This document shows positions 59,801 to 61,390 of a stretch of 64,000 nucleotides of DNA, in pieces (position 1 is the first letter of the stretch; each line of letters starts with the position of its first letter). This DNA comes from Aspidiotus rigidus. Taxonomy: Eukaryota > Arthropoda > Insecta > Hemiptera > Diaspididae. Made by a program: the position numbers and the translations under genes. Under the pieces are notes generated by a model that worked only from the letters and a program-made list of their open reading frames with translations, was not told where the DNA came from and did no database searches. The DNA lies in the NCBI GenBank assembly GCA_035079385.1, contig JAVHKY010000010.1, positions 3,782,001 through 3,846,000 on the forward strand, written 5' to 3'.

Positions 59801-61044
59801 GTTCGTATCCAACGATATCTGCAGCAAGCGAATTCTTGCGTACAGTTACCCATCTCTGAGGCCATGCTCACGTGCAAAGAAAATAGGTATAGCTAATTGA
59901 CTCCTAATACGAAGCTGTAGACGCTGCATATAGCATCTTAATTGTGTCTTGATTTATATTTCAGCTTGACCGAAGAATCCTCACAAATTTTCATTCCTTT
60001 TATTCTGGTAAGTAAAATTAGATATCGCTATGTAAGAATGAAAAAATGATTGACATCCATATTTACTAAACTTATCCTATGTTTAATAGGATGTTCGTCT
60101 TGGTAATACGGATTTCATGCTGGCGGTTAATAACAGTGTGGATGCGATTGTTGACGAGAATCAGTTCATTGCGACGGGTGTTACAGTTCCTTCGACGTCT
60201 CTTAACATTTCATCTCCTCCTTGCAGCGCTGCCGATAGACGCATAGAAAAGCCGGGAACACCTCCAAGCTCACCTAATATAAACTATCATACCACTAGTC
60301 ATTATAAGTACGCAAATTGTCATTTGCCCTGTTCGGTTGTCGTAGTATTGTTTTCATTTATTGACGATGGTGTCGACGTCATTTCTCACGTAGGGATACT
60401 TGCGAATCGTTGGAACTCCAGATCGACTATTGGTTGTTATCATCGAGATCAAGCGACGTGAAGAACGACGCAGCTAGCGGCAAGAAAAACGATTCCGGAA
60501 AATTGACGTTGAAAACGGCATTTCGGTCTTTGCAGGTGGCTAAATTGCAGATTGGAGAGTTGCCGGCTACGCAATTTAGTATCACGTATACTACCAAAGA
60601 GAAGAAACAGAAAAGTAAGTGCATGAAAATGTATTTGAGAGAACAGCCCTCATTCCCCTTTTCACTCCAGACTTTCCCTAGACTTCTCCGCATTATTTGT
60701 TGTTTTATTTTTGCGTATTTGCAGTCATGAGACTTGGTAAAAAGAAGGAAAAAGAGAAGGATTCGGAATCTAGGAGTCAGAATGTAGATGGTATCTACAG
60801 ACTCATTTGCTCACCTCGCGCCCAGAATGTTCCTCTTGTCGGTGAGTAATATGAAAATATACAAAATTACGTAGGTACATGGTATGAATACTCAAACAAC
60901 AAACGATTTCTTCTTTCAGTCAATATCGACGGCAACGAGTGGACAGGGGTAAAATTCTTTCAGCTATCGTCGCAATGGCAAACTCACGTTCGAAGTTTTC
61001 CTGTTACTCTATTCAATTGCGCTTCGGATTCGAATACAATTTAG
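18900..61044 (+). CDS. PACS: PACS family sorting adaptor, 3' fourteen exons (5' end outside window)
   Basis: Join 18900-19044, 28327-28472, 33404-33512, 33600-33773, 54721-54842, 54915-55091, 58882-59090, 59169-59323, 59688-59886, 59965-60007, 60090-60307, 60394-60614, 60725-60841, 60920-61044. All introns are GT-AG with consistent phases, and the sum is 2160 nt: 719 codons plus TAG. Seen: the end of the furin-binding region ([11 protein letters not shown]), an acidic serine cluster ([15 protein letters not shown]), [11 protein letters not shown], and the long conserved C-terminal PACS domain ([44 protein letters not shown]). Known of the family: cytosolic adaptors that link acidic-cluster cargo such as furin to AP-1 or COPI for Golgi retrieval, with roles at ER-mitochondria contacts. 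The start codon and first exons are not visible here. Exon calls rest on splice signals and my memory of the vertebrate PACS sequence. Confidence 0.93.
20257..20864. mobile_element. TIR element, 34-bp perfect inverted ends
   Basis: The ends are ATCGATGGTGACGTGCACAA (continuing through AGGATCTAAGTGAC) and the exact inverse at 20831-20864. The interior carries repeated GTAGTAAGTG motifs. It is absent from the right arm of the big inverted repeat, so that arm gives the empty site. Non-autonomous; family unknown. Confidence 0.8.
20883..21138. mobile_element. Penelope-end foldback 1, perfect 103-bp arms, 12-bp TSD
   Basis: A perfect palindrome, 20924-21026 against 21038-21140, with an 11-nt loop and no mismatches that I see. 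It is flanked by the direct repeat ATAATGTGAGAA (20871-20882 and 21139-21150). The arm contains CTGATGA, a GGCTG/CAGCC stem, then CGAAACGT: the layout of Penelope 3' ends and close to a hammerhead ribozyme core. The right arm of the large inverted repeat lacks the insertion. Confidence 0.85.
21257..21480. mobile_element. Penelope-end foldback 2, ~12-bp TSD
   Basis: Near-perfect inverted arms (from 21293 and to 21483) pair through CCCGGACTGCATTTTC and its inverse. The arm carries GCAGTCCGGGCGCTGCGAAA followed by CGTCG, a stem followed by CGAAACGTCG as in Penelope ends. Flanked by TTTGAGGAGTCA (21245-21256) and TTTAAGGAGTCA (21481-21492), one mismatch. Absent from the right arm. Confidence 0.8.
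22055..23310 (-). mobile_element. Penelope-like element A, 5'-truncated, minus strand
   Basis: Minus-strand reading begins mid-RT at about 23300 ([20 protein letters not shown]), has a TAA just before WHRYVDDV (YVDD intact), then [35 protein letters not shown] and, in another frame, a GIY-YIG endonuclease start ([20 protein letters not shown], about 22520-22570). The 3' end carries GAAGATGG-stem-CCGAAAG near 22165-22205. Stops and frame changes make it inactive. It faces element B head to head. Confidence 0.88.
23320..25880 (+). mobile_element. Penelope-like element B, near full length but broken
   Basis: In order on the + strand: an N-terminal block ([18 protein letters not shown], frame 23321-23812), [18 protein letters not shown] (23800-24198), [19 protein letters not shown] and [14 protein letters not shown] (24110-24511), [11 protein letters not shown] and RYVEDIL (24568-25092), and the GIY-YIG region [16 protein letters not shown] (25267-25518). 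Poly-C runs near 23760 and 24170 coincide with frameshifts. The catalytic YVDD is YVED (about 24690-24701), and the YIG of the nuclease is lost. The 3' end shows GAGGATGG...AACCGAAAG near 25755-25785. Certainly inactive. Confidence 0.9.
25019..25087. mobile_element. ~69-bp micro-hairpin insertion inside Penelope B
   Basis: GTGACCCAGTCTACG...GGCTTAGCC is followed after a few bases by GGGCTAAGCC...CGTAGACCGGGTCAC, giving arms of about 31 bp with few mismatches. It splits the RT thumb coding of element B: comparison with element A ([11 protein letters not shown]) shows [11 protein letters not shown] interrupted here. ATT flanks both sides, consistent with a 3-bp duplication. Confidence 0.8.
25892..27135. 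repeat. Right arm of the large inverted repeat
   Basis: Reverse complement of the left arm at 19745-21886, without its three insertions. It begins CAGTGGAGTAGCCAG (about 25910). The segment 25990-26065 also matches, inverted, the first 100 bp of the hAT-like element at 31075, so the arms belong to a hAT-related non-autonomous family. Confidence 0.82.
27136..28326. other. PACS intron sequence, no gene recognised
   Basis: The only frame of note is 27930-28130 (+), 66 codons, starting at a non-ATG codon; I do not recognise its product. GA-rich simple sequence lies near 27672-27695. Confidence 0.45.
28327..28472 (+). CDS. PACS: PACS exon: acidic autoregulatory cluster
   Basis: Acceptor TCGCAG, donor GTAAGT; enters in phase 1 and leaves in phase 0. 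It encodes [21 protein letters not shown] followed by a basic tail ([15 protein letters not shown]). In vertebrate PACS-1 the matching acidic stretch is an autoregulatory segment phosphorylated by CK2 at a serine (S278). Here two adjacent serines sit upstream of acidic residues, so CK2 control is a reasonable inference. Confidence 0.9.
29130..29490. repeat. Degenerate TCGA satellite fragment
   Basis: GACGTCGACGTCGATATCGC, GGTCGATTTTGAGT and GTACGCTGGTCAACTTCAAG blocks are related to the 130-bp satellite at 2800-5260 but more diverged. Confidence 0.65.
29952..30332. mobile_element. TIR element with GGGCGTCCG palindromes
   Basis: The ends CATATGAGGACCTATCTGTA...AAAGGGCGTCCGT and ACGGACGCCCTTTGTACGGA...GTCCTCATATG are inverted repeats of about 34 bp. 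The right end has a second internal GGGCGTCCGTC/GACGGACGCCC palindrome. Another GGACGCCC lies at about 30173. No coding sequence. A very short relative is at 58247-58327. Confidence 0.75.
30360..30760. repeat. TGACGTCA sites with CTATCAT-type units and poly-G
   Basis: TGACGTCA at about 30376, 30401 and 30738, poly-G near 30471, CCTCCTATCATATTCAGCTT near 30654 and an (ATC)n run near 30703-30722. The same combination appears in element E2 and near 16165-16345, so this is another member of that repeat family. Confidence 0.55.
31540..32490. repeat. Subterminal TTTGGCA repeats around the hAT ORF
   Basis: TTTTTGGCGT, TTTGGCACT and TTTTTTGGCATTT occur at 31551-31617; TTTGGCA recurs about four times at 32410-32458. 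Many hAT transposases bind short subterminal repeats of this kind. Weakly inverted GAGCTTGG / CCAGGCTC lie just outside, possible TIRs of an inner element. Confidence 0.55.
31696..32283 (-). CDS. hAT transposase C-terminal fragment (195 aa)
   Basis: An open frame on the minus strand ends with [20 protein letters not shown] then [14 protein letters not shown], which matches the conserved hAT C-terminal dimerisation block (ERxFS...ILTDRR...NL...). The catalytic N-terminal portion and zinc finger are absent, so it cannot be a complete transposase. The first 120 residues are helical-looking without a firm match. It stays open for 195 codons in otherwise decayed DNA, so either the insertion is recent or the fragment has been kept. 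It lies antisense to PACS in an intron. Confidence 0.78.
   Translation of the reverse strand: MKQTFRPTYAANETILFFANNFENFSQVVTMLPNDSKHVDKLKTLFANKRALAADLAFIRAHLSFLPPIITKLETRGLSLNNQIQIIDNVRARIHAIPGTRGMTLRKKSDSVFIQKNDGLQTLHDLNQSLLDGSISSPVSDDPAVLSAFVHAPLTSVDIERSFSDYKLILTDRRHSFKQENLERHLIVMHNTRFL
32838..32879. repeat. (GAAA)n microsatellite
   Basis: About ten GAAA units in a row, next to AAAT-rich sequence at 32590-32700 and 32880-32920. Confidence 0.9.
33404..33512 (+). CDS. PACS: PACS exon: [11 protein letters not shown] segment
   Basis: Acceptor CAG at 33401-33403, donor GTAAGG; phase 0 in, phase 1 out. It begins [20 protein letters not shown], close to the vertebrate segment that reads KQKFVALLKRFKVSDE. 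It is followed by a short 87-bp intron. Confidence 0.93.
33600..33773 (+). CDS. PACS: PACS exon: middle region with STPKP motif
   Basis: Acceptor CACAG, donor GTAAGT; phase 1 in and out. It encodes [19 protein letters not shown] and then [11 protein letters not shown], both conserved in PACS middle regions. The next intron is about 20.9 kb and contains the second ankyrin copy and most of the Penelope relics. A cassette exon inside it cannot be excluded, but none was recognised. Confidence 0.93.
34743..36452 (+). pseudogene. Ankyrin-repeat gene, copy 2, with two nonsense codons
   Basis: Homologous to 13378-15090 over its whole length and on both flanks (about 34540-36680). Codon 30 (CGG in copy 1) is TGA at 34830-34832, followed by an in-frame 6-nt deletion. 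The codon matching Q538 (CAG) is TAG at 36348-36350, removing the last 33 residues; the terminal residues also diverge. An ORF of 488 codons from an internal ATG at 34884 stays open, so a protein lacking the N-terminus is conceivable. By eye I count about 16 amino-acid-changing and about 7 silent differences from copy 1, near what neutral drift gives. It lies in the 20.9-kb PACS intron in the same orientation as PACS. Most likely a recent duplicate losing function. Confidence 0.85.
36936..37322. mobile_element. MITE with GGGGYGTCCATAAATTACGT ends
   Basis: GGGGCGTCCATAAATTACGT (36936) and its inverse ending at 37322 (ACGTAATTTATGGACACCCC) form TIRs of about 25 bp. TTAG flanks both sides. Internal TCTCACGTAA/CTCACC motifs and a poly-T/poly-G tract. 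This terminus is common in arthropod MITEs; superfamily not assigned. Confidence 0.8.
37323..39470. other. No gene recognised
   Basis: Within the long PACS intron. Open frames at 37501-37686, 37767-38102 and 38475-38711 (+) and 38698-38949 (-) show no recognisable domain. Confidence 0.45.
39540..39730 (-). mobile_element. Penelope GIY-YIG endonuclease relic
   Basis: Minus-strand translation of about 39570-39720 gives RVYKLS, a stop, then [20 protein letters not shown] and [17 protein letters not shown], the pattern of a GIY-YIG nuclease (GVYKL..C...YIGKT...R..EH). Sequence to either side (39300-40110) is probably more of the same decayed element. Confidence 0.65.
40110..41040. other. No gene recognised
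   Basis: A 64-codon frame at 40417-40611 (+), starting at a non-ATG codon, is acidic at its N-terminus ([11 protein letters not shown]), but I do not recognise it. No repeats identified. Confidence 0.4.
41040..41762 (+). mobile_element. Penelope-like element N-terminal region, decayed
   Basis: The + strand near 41080-41110 reads [11 protein letters not shown], then [10 protein letters not shown], the Penelope N-terminal block (LSN..FTEEE..LLEKGIKF). Later [19 protein letters not shown]. Several stops. It is paralogous to 43800-44080. It is cut at 41763 by foldback copy I. Confidence 0.6.
41763..42093. mobile_element. Foldback MITE copy I (CACTGYGTAACA family)
   Basis: Left arm from CACTGTGTAACATTCTAAAA; right arm is the inverse through CTAGAGGTGCTATCGAAAAA to GAATTCAGTG. 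The two arms pair over about 140 bp. The right arm stops at 42093 where the next element begins, losing the terminal TGTTACGCAGTG. Confidence 0.75.
42094..42504. mobile_element. Element with CCTCTTCRTTCACG inverted ends
   Basis: CCTCTTCGTTCACGTGACGT (42094) pairs with the inverse ending at 42504 (ACGTAGGCGTGAATGAAGAGG, imperfect). A GATGGTGCTTAG block near 42179 also has an inverted partner near 42422. It sits between foldback copies I and II. Confidence 0.55.
42509..43178. mobile_element. Foldback MITE copy II, split by a hAT MITE
   Basis: Same family as copy I: starts CACTGCGTAACAATTTAG, arms pair through GATGATTCTTGAAGTATTTT. The loop region, next to TCGTCGCGAAAC, carries the 303-bp hAT MITE (42674-42976). 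It ends at ...CATCTATTC directly against copy III. Confidence 0.8.
42674..42976. mobile_element. hAT MITE, CAGGGCTTGC ends, 8-bp TSD
   Basis: The ends CAGGGCTTGC and GCAAGCCCTG are exact inverses, flanked by the direct repeat CGCGAAAC (42666-42673 and 42977-42984). The 303-bp body is a degenerate GGTTAACGGTCA/GTTATCGGTCAA repeat with no coding. Nested in foldback copy II, so it is the younger insertion. Confidence 0.93.
43179..43560. mobile_element. Foldback MITE copy III, complete
   Basis: Complete 382-bp member: starts CACTGCGTAACAATTTAG, ends TGTGTTACGCAGTG. The arms pair throughout, with AATCGGCGCGAAACATAACG near the loop. It abuts copy II with no spacer, a tandem arrangement. Confidence 0.82.
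43561..44090 (+). mobile_element. Penelope RT thumb, then a second N-terminal block
   Basis: 43566-43720 reads [20 protein letters not shown] then [19 protein letters not shown], the RT C-terminal (YRKPTxTD) region. From about 43830 a second Penelope N-terminal block appears, paralogous to 41080-41240 (CGAGAACCTATCAAGCGTCA; AGACCAGAAGCCTGAACCAG). So the order is one element's end followed by another's start, the tandem arrangement usual for Penelope elements. Confidence 0.6.
44090..44900 (-). mobile_element. Penelope-like RT relic, minus strand
   Basis: Minus strand: the catalytic YVDD is encoded by the reverse of 44609-44623 (YVDDILIV with an adjacent stop), followed after a frame change by [20 protein letters not shown] and [19 protein letters not shown] (44604-44413), the RT segment after motif C. 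Many stops. Opposite in orientation to 43561-44090. Confidence 0.7.
44990..45270. repeat. AAACATGTTT and CGGTCA repeat, inverted copy of 11290-11600
   Basis: A run of AAAACATGTTT cores every about 20-30 bp is followed by ATAATGGTCATGACCATTAT and GACCGATAACCGTTAAC. Block order is the reverse complement of that near 11300-11590. Non-coding. Confidence 0.6.
45271..46207. other. No gene recognised
   Basis: Contains CGCTACGCCACTGG near 45555, the same terminus as the element at 31075 and the large inverted repeat. Short frames only. Confidence 0.45.
46208..46328. mobile_element. Short Tc1/mariner-type MITE (TA target)
   Basis: TTCACGTTAAGAAAGGATAG...GTACGTACCTTGAGAACGG pairs with CCGTTGTTCTCGAGGTACGT...CTATCCTTTCTTAACGTGAA. 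TA flanks both sides. Same family as 57869-58041 (CAGTCYGTTCACGTTAAG ends). Confidence 0.75.
46421..46872. mobile_element. Nested foldback: one hairpin containing two others
   Basis: Outer arms: GCATACTCGTTTGCCTGATT (46444) and its inverse near 46830, extending to GGGCTCT/AGAGCCC. Inner hairpin 46478-46693: CCTAGCTCCGTTTTTGGATA...CACAGATTAC with its inverse. Third hairpin 46714-46815: TTTACATTGGTATTACGGTA with its inverse. No coding. Confidence 0.75.
46880..48500. other. No gene recognised
   Basis: Intron sequence with a CT-rich simple repeat at about 47608-47665 and lysine-rich chance frames near 47247-47568. Confidence 0.45.
48505..48660. repeat. TCGA satellite fragment
   Basis: GATCGACGTCTATATTTGAC, ATCGACTCATAGTC and GTCGATTCGAAATCGACTC blocks, followed by a poly-T run and AAT-rich sequence to 48870. 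Confidence 0.55.
48889..49418. mobile_element. Element with AGCGGGGAACCCGC ends and 45-bp minisatellite
   Basis: AGCGGGGAACCCGC near 48890 is inverted as GCGGGTTCCCCGCT near 49405-49418. Between them (about 48995-49320) the unit CCTATCATATATAGCTCGAG with AGTCGAAATTCTTCTAAGTC is repeated about seven times. A telomere-like AACCTAACCTAACC lies at 49320. The unit is the same as in E1, linking the families. A related end sits at 29818 (AGCAGGAACCCGC). Confidence 0.65.
49419..50440. other. No gene recognised; small TCGA fragment
   Basis: A TCGA-satellite-like patch (ACGTCGATTACTCGAAGTCGA) lies near 49737. The minus frame at 49469-49816 is repeat-derived. Confidence 0.45.
50454..51685 (-). mobile_element. 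Penelope-like element D with intact 13-bp target duplication
   Basis: Flanked by AAGCTAGGCAATA at 50441-50453 and 51686-51698. It carries a 337-codon minus-strand ORF (51668-50655). Near its two ends lies a 29-bp perfect inverted repeat (50489-50517 and 51657-51685, GAAGGTGAGAAATAAAGGTG...). The 3' end (about 50545-50610, minus) has TTGATGG-stem-CCGAAACCGG. It is 5'-truncated: the ORF begins just before the YVDD motif. Confidence 0.93.
50655..51668 (-). CDS. Penelope RT C-terminus + GIY-YIG endonuclease (337 aa)
   Basis: Residues near the start read [17 protein letters not shown] (catalytic YVDD of motif C), then [39 protein letters not shown] (thumb) and [21 protein letters not shown] basic linker precedes the endonuclease: [20 protein letters not shown] with [12 protein letters not shown], an intact GIY-YIG core with its arginine and glutamate, then [10 protein letters not shown]. 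Motifs A and B of the RT are missing, so the protein cannot copy RNA. The nuclease portion looks intact. Antisense to PACS, inside its longest intron. Confidence 0.93.
   Translation of the reverse strand: MQTRANPFHSNILEWKRYVDDIFCIWSGSSTALREFFSYLNSRFLSIKFTLEVGPLTLSFLDLQLSLTSNVSFAHDNNSLSISFSIFQKPTFTGVLIDGGSLHPHTHQRAGIMALIHRLISIPLSSSAFNSELDTIKFLSFFNGLRLDIDKIISKKINKKLLECAQVHGSPVQANSSLRRKKWARLPFIGHVSFRIAQTLKKHGFQVGFYPVCTLSHLTNLKDPVPLMERCGVYKITCSCDSFYIGQTGRSFSDCYKEHKRDDGSNSALASHCINSGHDINSTTISILHPATKGRLLNSLEDIECTKALHDPPEKLLNDLSSGLSNPFISYMRSMNE
51699..53620. other. No gene recognised
   Basis: Short frames only. Weakly repeated blocks (CGAATACGCAAAAATTC, TTCTACCAATGGAAGGAATG versus TATACCAGTGGAGGGGAATG) near 51720-52020 suggest an old tandem duplication of about 115 bp. 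Confidence 0.4.
53630..53860. repeat. TCGA satellite fragment
   Basis: GTCGACCAGCATACATTTCC, GTCGATTTCAATAAAATATA, GGTCGATCTTGAC and GTCCAATCGACGGTCGAC: inverted and diverged relative of the 2800-5260 satellite. Confidence 0.6.
54721..54842 (+). CDS. PACS: PACS exon: Ser/Pro-rich linker
   Basis: Acceptor TCTTCAG; phase 1 in, phase 0 out. It encodes a serine, aspartate and proline-rich linker ([32 protein letters not shown]). The preferred donor is GTATGT at 54843. A second donor, GTACGT at 54858, would add five residues in frame. Linkers in this position vary widely between PACS proteins, so the exon is placed by phase and splice signals more than by similarity. Confidence 0.75.
54843..54914 (+). 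other. PACS: 72-bp in-frame intron with tandem donors
   Basis: Bounded by GTATGT and TTACAG. It is a multiple of three and has no stop in the PACS frame, so retention would insert 24 residues (starting [16 protein letters not shown]). An alternative donor, GTACGT at 54858, would keep 15 nt. Confidence 0.6.
54915..55091 (+). CDS. PACS: PACS exon: basic linker before C-terminal domain
   Basis: Acceptor GTTACAG, donor GTAAGA; phase 0 in and out. It starts [16 protein letters not shown] and ends [11 protein letters not shown]. The reading frame is open across the preceding 72-bp intron, so intron retention would keep the frame. A GTAAGT at 54974 within the exon is a possible internal donor but would shift the frame. 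Confidence 0.78.
55092..56034. other. PACS intron, no repeats recognised
   Basis: AT-rich with a loose AAGCTTGAGGCTT/AAGCTTGAGC-type repeat near 55360-55510. No coding. Confidence 0.45.
56035..56902. mobile_element. CAGGGTTG-ended element with a nested Penelope foldback
   Basis: CAGGGTTGTGATG at 56035 and TTTGCAACCCTG ending 56902 are inverted ends. The body is degenerate TTTAAAACAnTGTTTAAAAC sequence. At 56268-56445 it is interrupted by a Penelope-end foldback. No 8-bp duplication was found, unlike its relative at 58175. Confidence 0.65.
56268..56445. mobile_element. Penelope-end foldback 3
   Basis: The left arm CCTTCCACAATTGATTTTAT...CCAACGTTTTGACTG pairs with CAGTCAAAACGTCGG...ATCAATTGTGGAAGG. 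The arm contains TTGATAAT-GACTG..CAGTC-AAAACGT, the Penelope 3'-end layout seen at 20.9 and 21.3 kb. Arms are about 80 bp with several mismatches, so it is older than foldback 1. Confidence 0.75.
57371..57751. mobile_element. hAT-type MITE, CAAGGYGTATAAAAT ends, 8-bp TSD
   Basis: CAAGGTGTATAAAATGAG...GGTGTGATCACTTAG and the inverse CTAAGTGATCACACC...ATTTTATACGCCTTG. Flanked by AGCTAAAC at 57363-57370 and 57752-57759. 381 bp, non-coding. Confidence 0.92.
57869..58041. mobile_element. Tc1/mariner-type MITE (TA target duplication)
   Basis: CAGTCTGTTCACGTTAAGAA...and the inverse TTCTTAACGTGAATAGACTA, flanked by TA. The inner arms pair through ACCTTCTGCTATC and GATAAGAAAATTACC. 173 bp. Family shared with 46208-46328. 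Confidence 0.88.
58175..58732. mobile_element. hAT-type MITE with 8-bp TSD
   Basis: Flanked by CAGGTAAA at 58167-58174 and 58733-58740. Left end CAGGGCTGCGATGTTTC, right end TTTTGTTACCTTG (imperfect TIR). The body is the degenerate TTTAAAACA/AAACATGTTT sequence. It contains a small foldback at 58247-58327. It lies 149 bp upstream of a PACS exon. Confidence 0.85.
58247..58327. mobile_element. 81-bp foldback with GGCGTCCGTC
   Basis: TTGAAGACTTTTCTGTCAAAAAGGCG and CTCTTTTGACAGAAAGGTCCTCAA are inverted, spacer about 30 bp. The end sequence is related to the element at 29952-30332 (GAGGACCTATCTGT ... GGGCGTCCGT). Confidence 0.65.
58882..59090 (+). CDS. PACS: PACS exon: start of conserved C-terminal domain
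   Basis: Acceptor TTTTACAG, donor GTAAGC; phase 0 in, phase 2 out. It reads [20 protein letters not shown], equivalent to the vertebrate RKVVYDQLNQIL segment, and continues through [19 protein letters not shown] to a lysine-rich end. From here to 61044 the introns are short and carry no repeats. Confidence 0.94.
59169..59323 (+). CDS. PACS: PACS exon: [15 protein letters not shown]
   Basis: Acceptor ATTGCAG, donor GTGGGT; phase 2 in, phase 1 out. It contains [17 protein letters not shown] and [18 protein letters not shown], the most recognisable PACS C-terminal block (vertebrate NKTSDWLGYMRFLIIPLG). The donor is a weaker GTGGGT. Confidence 0.95.
59688..59886 (+). CDS. PACS: PACS exon: [10 protein letters not shown] to AMLTCKEN
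   Basis: Acceptor CGATAG, donor GTATAG; phase 1 in, phase 2 out. It encodes [15 protein letters not shown], a variable middle, and then [13 protein letters not shown], matching vertebrate AKYLGSVD and QLPVAEAMLTC. Confidence 0.94.
59965..60007 (+). CDS. PACS: PACS micro-exon (43 nt)
   Basis: Acceptor TTTCAG, donor GTAAGT; phase 2 in, phase 0 out. It encodes [15 protein letters not shown], corresponding to the vertebrate SYQKFIPFIG stretch. It is too short to stand out as an ORF and was found by following the protein alignment. Confidence 0.9.
60090..60307 (+). CDS. PACS: PACS exon: Ser/Pro-rich loop in C-terminal domain
   Basis: Acceptor AATAG, donor GTACGC; phase 0 in, phase 2 out. It reads [20 protein letters not shown], then [13 protein letters not shown] and GTPPSSPN, which parallel the vertebrate LTVPSTSPP and TPPSSP motifs. 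This loop is a likely phosphorylated, unstructured insert. Confidence 0.92.
60394..60614 (+). CDS. PACS: PACS exon: LQIDYWLL and FRSLQV block
   Basis: Acceptor CACGTAG, donor GTAAGT; phase 2 in, phase 1 out. It encodes [20 protein letters not shown], then [15 protein letters not shown] and [10 protein letters not shown], matching vertebrate GLQVDYWLG, TLKSVFRSVQVSRL and VVTKEKNKK. The lysine-rich part is probably exposed. Confidence 0.95.
60725..60841 (+). CDS. PACS: PACS exon: [10 protein letters not shown]
   Basis: Acceptor TTTGCAG, donor GTGAGT; phase 1 in and out. It encodes a lysine-rich start ([19 protein letters not shown]) and [19 protein letters not shown], matching vertebrate IEGISRLICSAK. 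Confidence 0.94.
60920..61044 (+). CDS. PACS: PACS terminal exon with stop
   Basis: Acceptor CTTTCAG; phase 1 in. It encodes [20 protein letters not shown] then [12 protein letters not shown], and stops with TAG at 61042-61044. The vertebrate end reads IDGVEWSDIKFFQLAAQW and HVKHFPVGLF. The insect-type tail is about ten residues longer. Confidence 0.95.
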
Positions 61045-61390
61045 ACTTATGTAAGTTCTAAATGAATCTTTTGCTTAATTTTCGTTTTAAATACGAGTAC
61101 TATCGTATTTTATGGTTTAGCAGATACTCATAATTATTAGAAACATGACGTAACGGTTGTGACATATCATTTTGGATTTGAAATTATTGGACGTCTGACA
61201 TTTTGGATCACGAGCACTTCTGTTTGACTAAAAATAACATTTCGTTCAATTCCTCATTACCAAAGATATTTTCTCTTTCAATCGCACGCACATTATGGTA
61301 GCGTAGACTGTTCTAAGGCTTTGTCCATTATCGTCTTCGATTAATAATAATAATAATAATAATTAATGACTTCCAAGTCTCTTAAATAAA
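61045..61390 (+). other. PACS: PACS 3'UTR with first AATAAA
   Basis: AT-rich sequence after the stop. A canonical polyadenylation signal, AATAAA, is at 61385-61390; another is at 62026-62031. An AAT microsatellite lies at about 61343-61363. Which signal is used cannot be told from sequence alone. Confidence 0.55.
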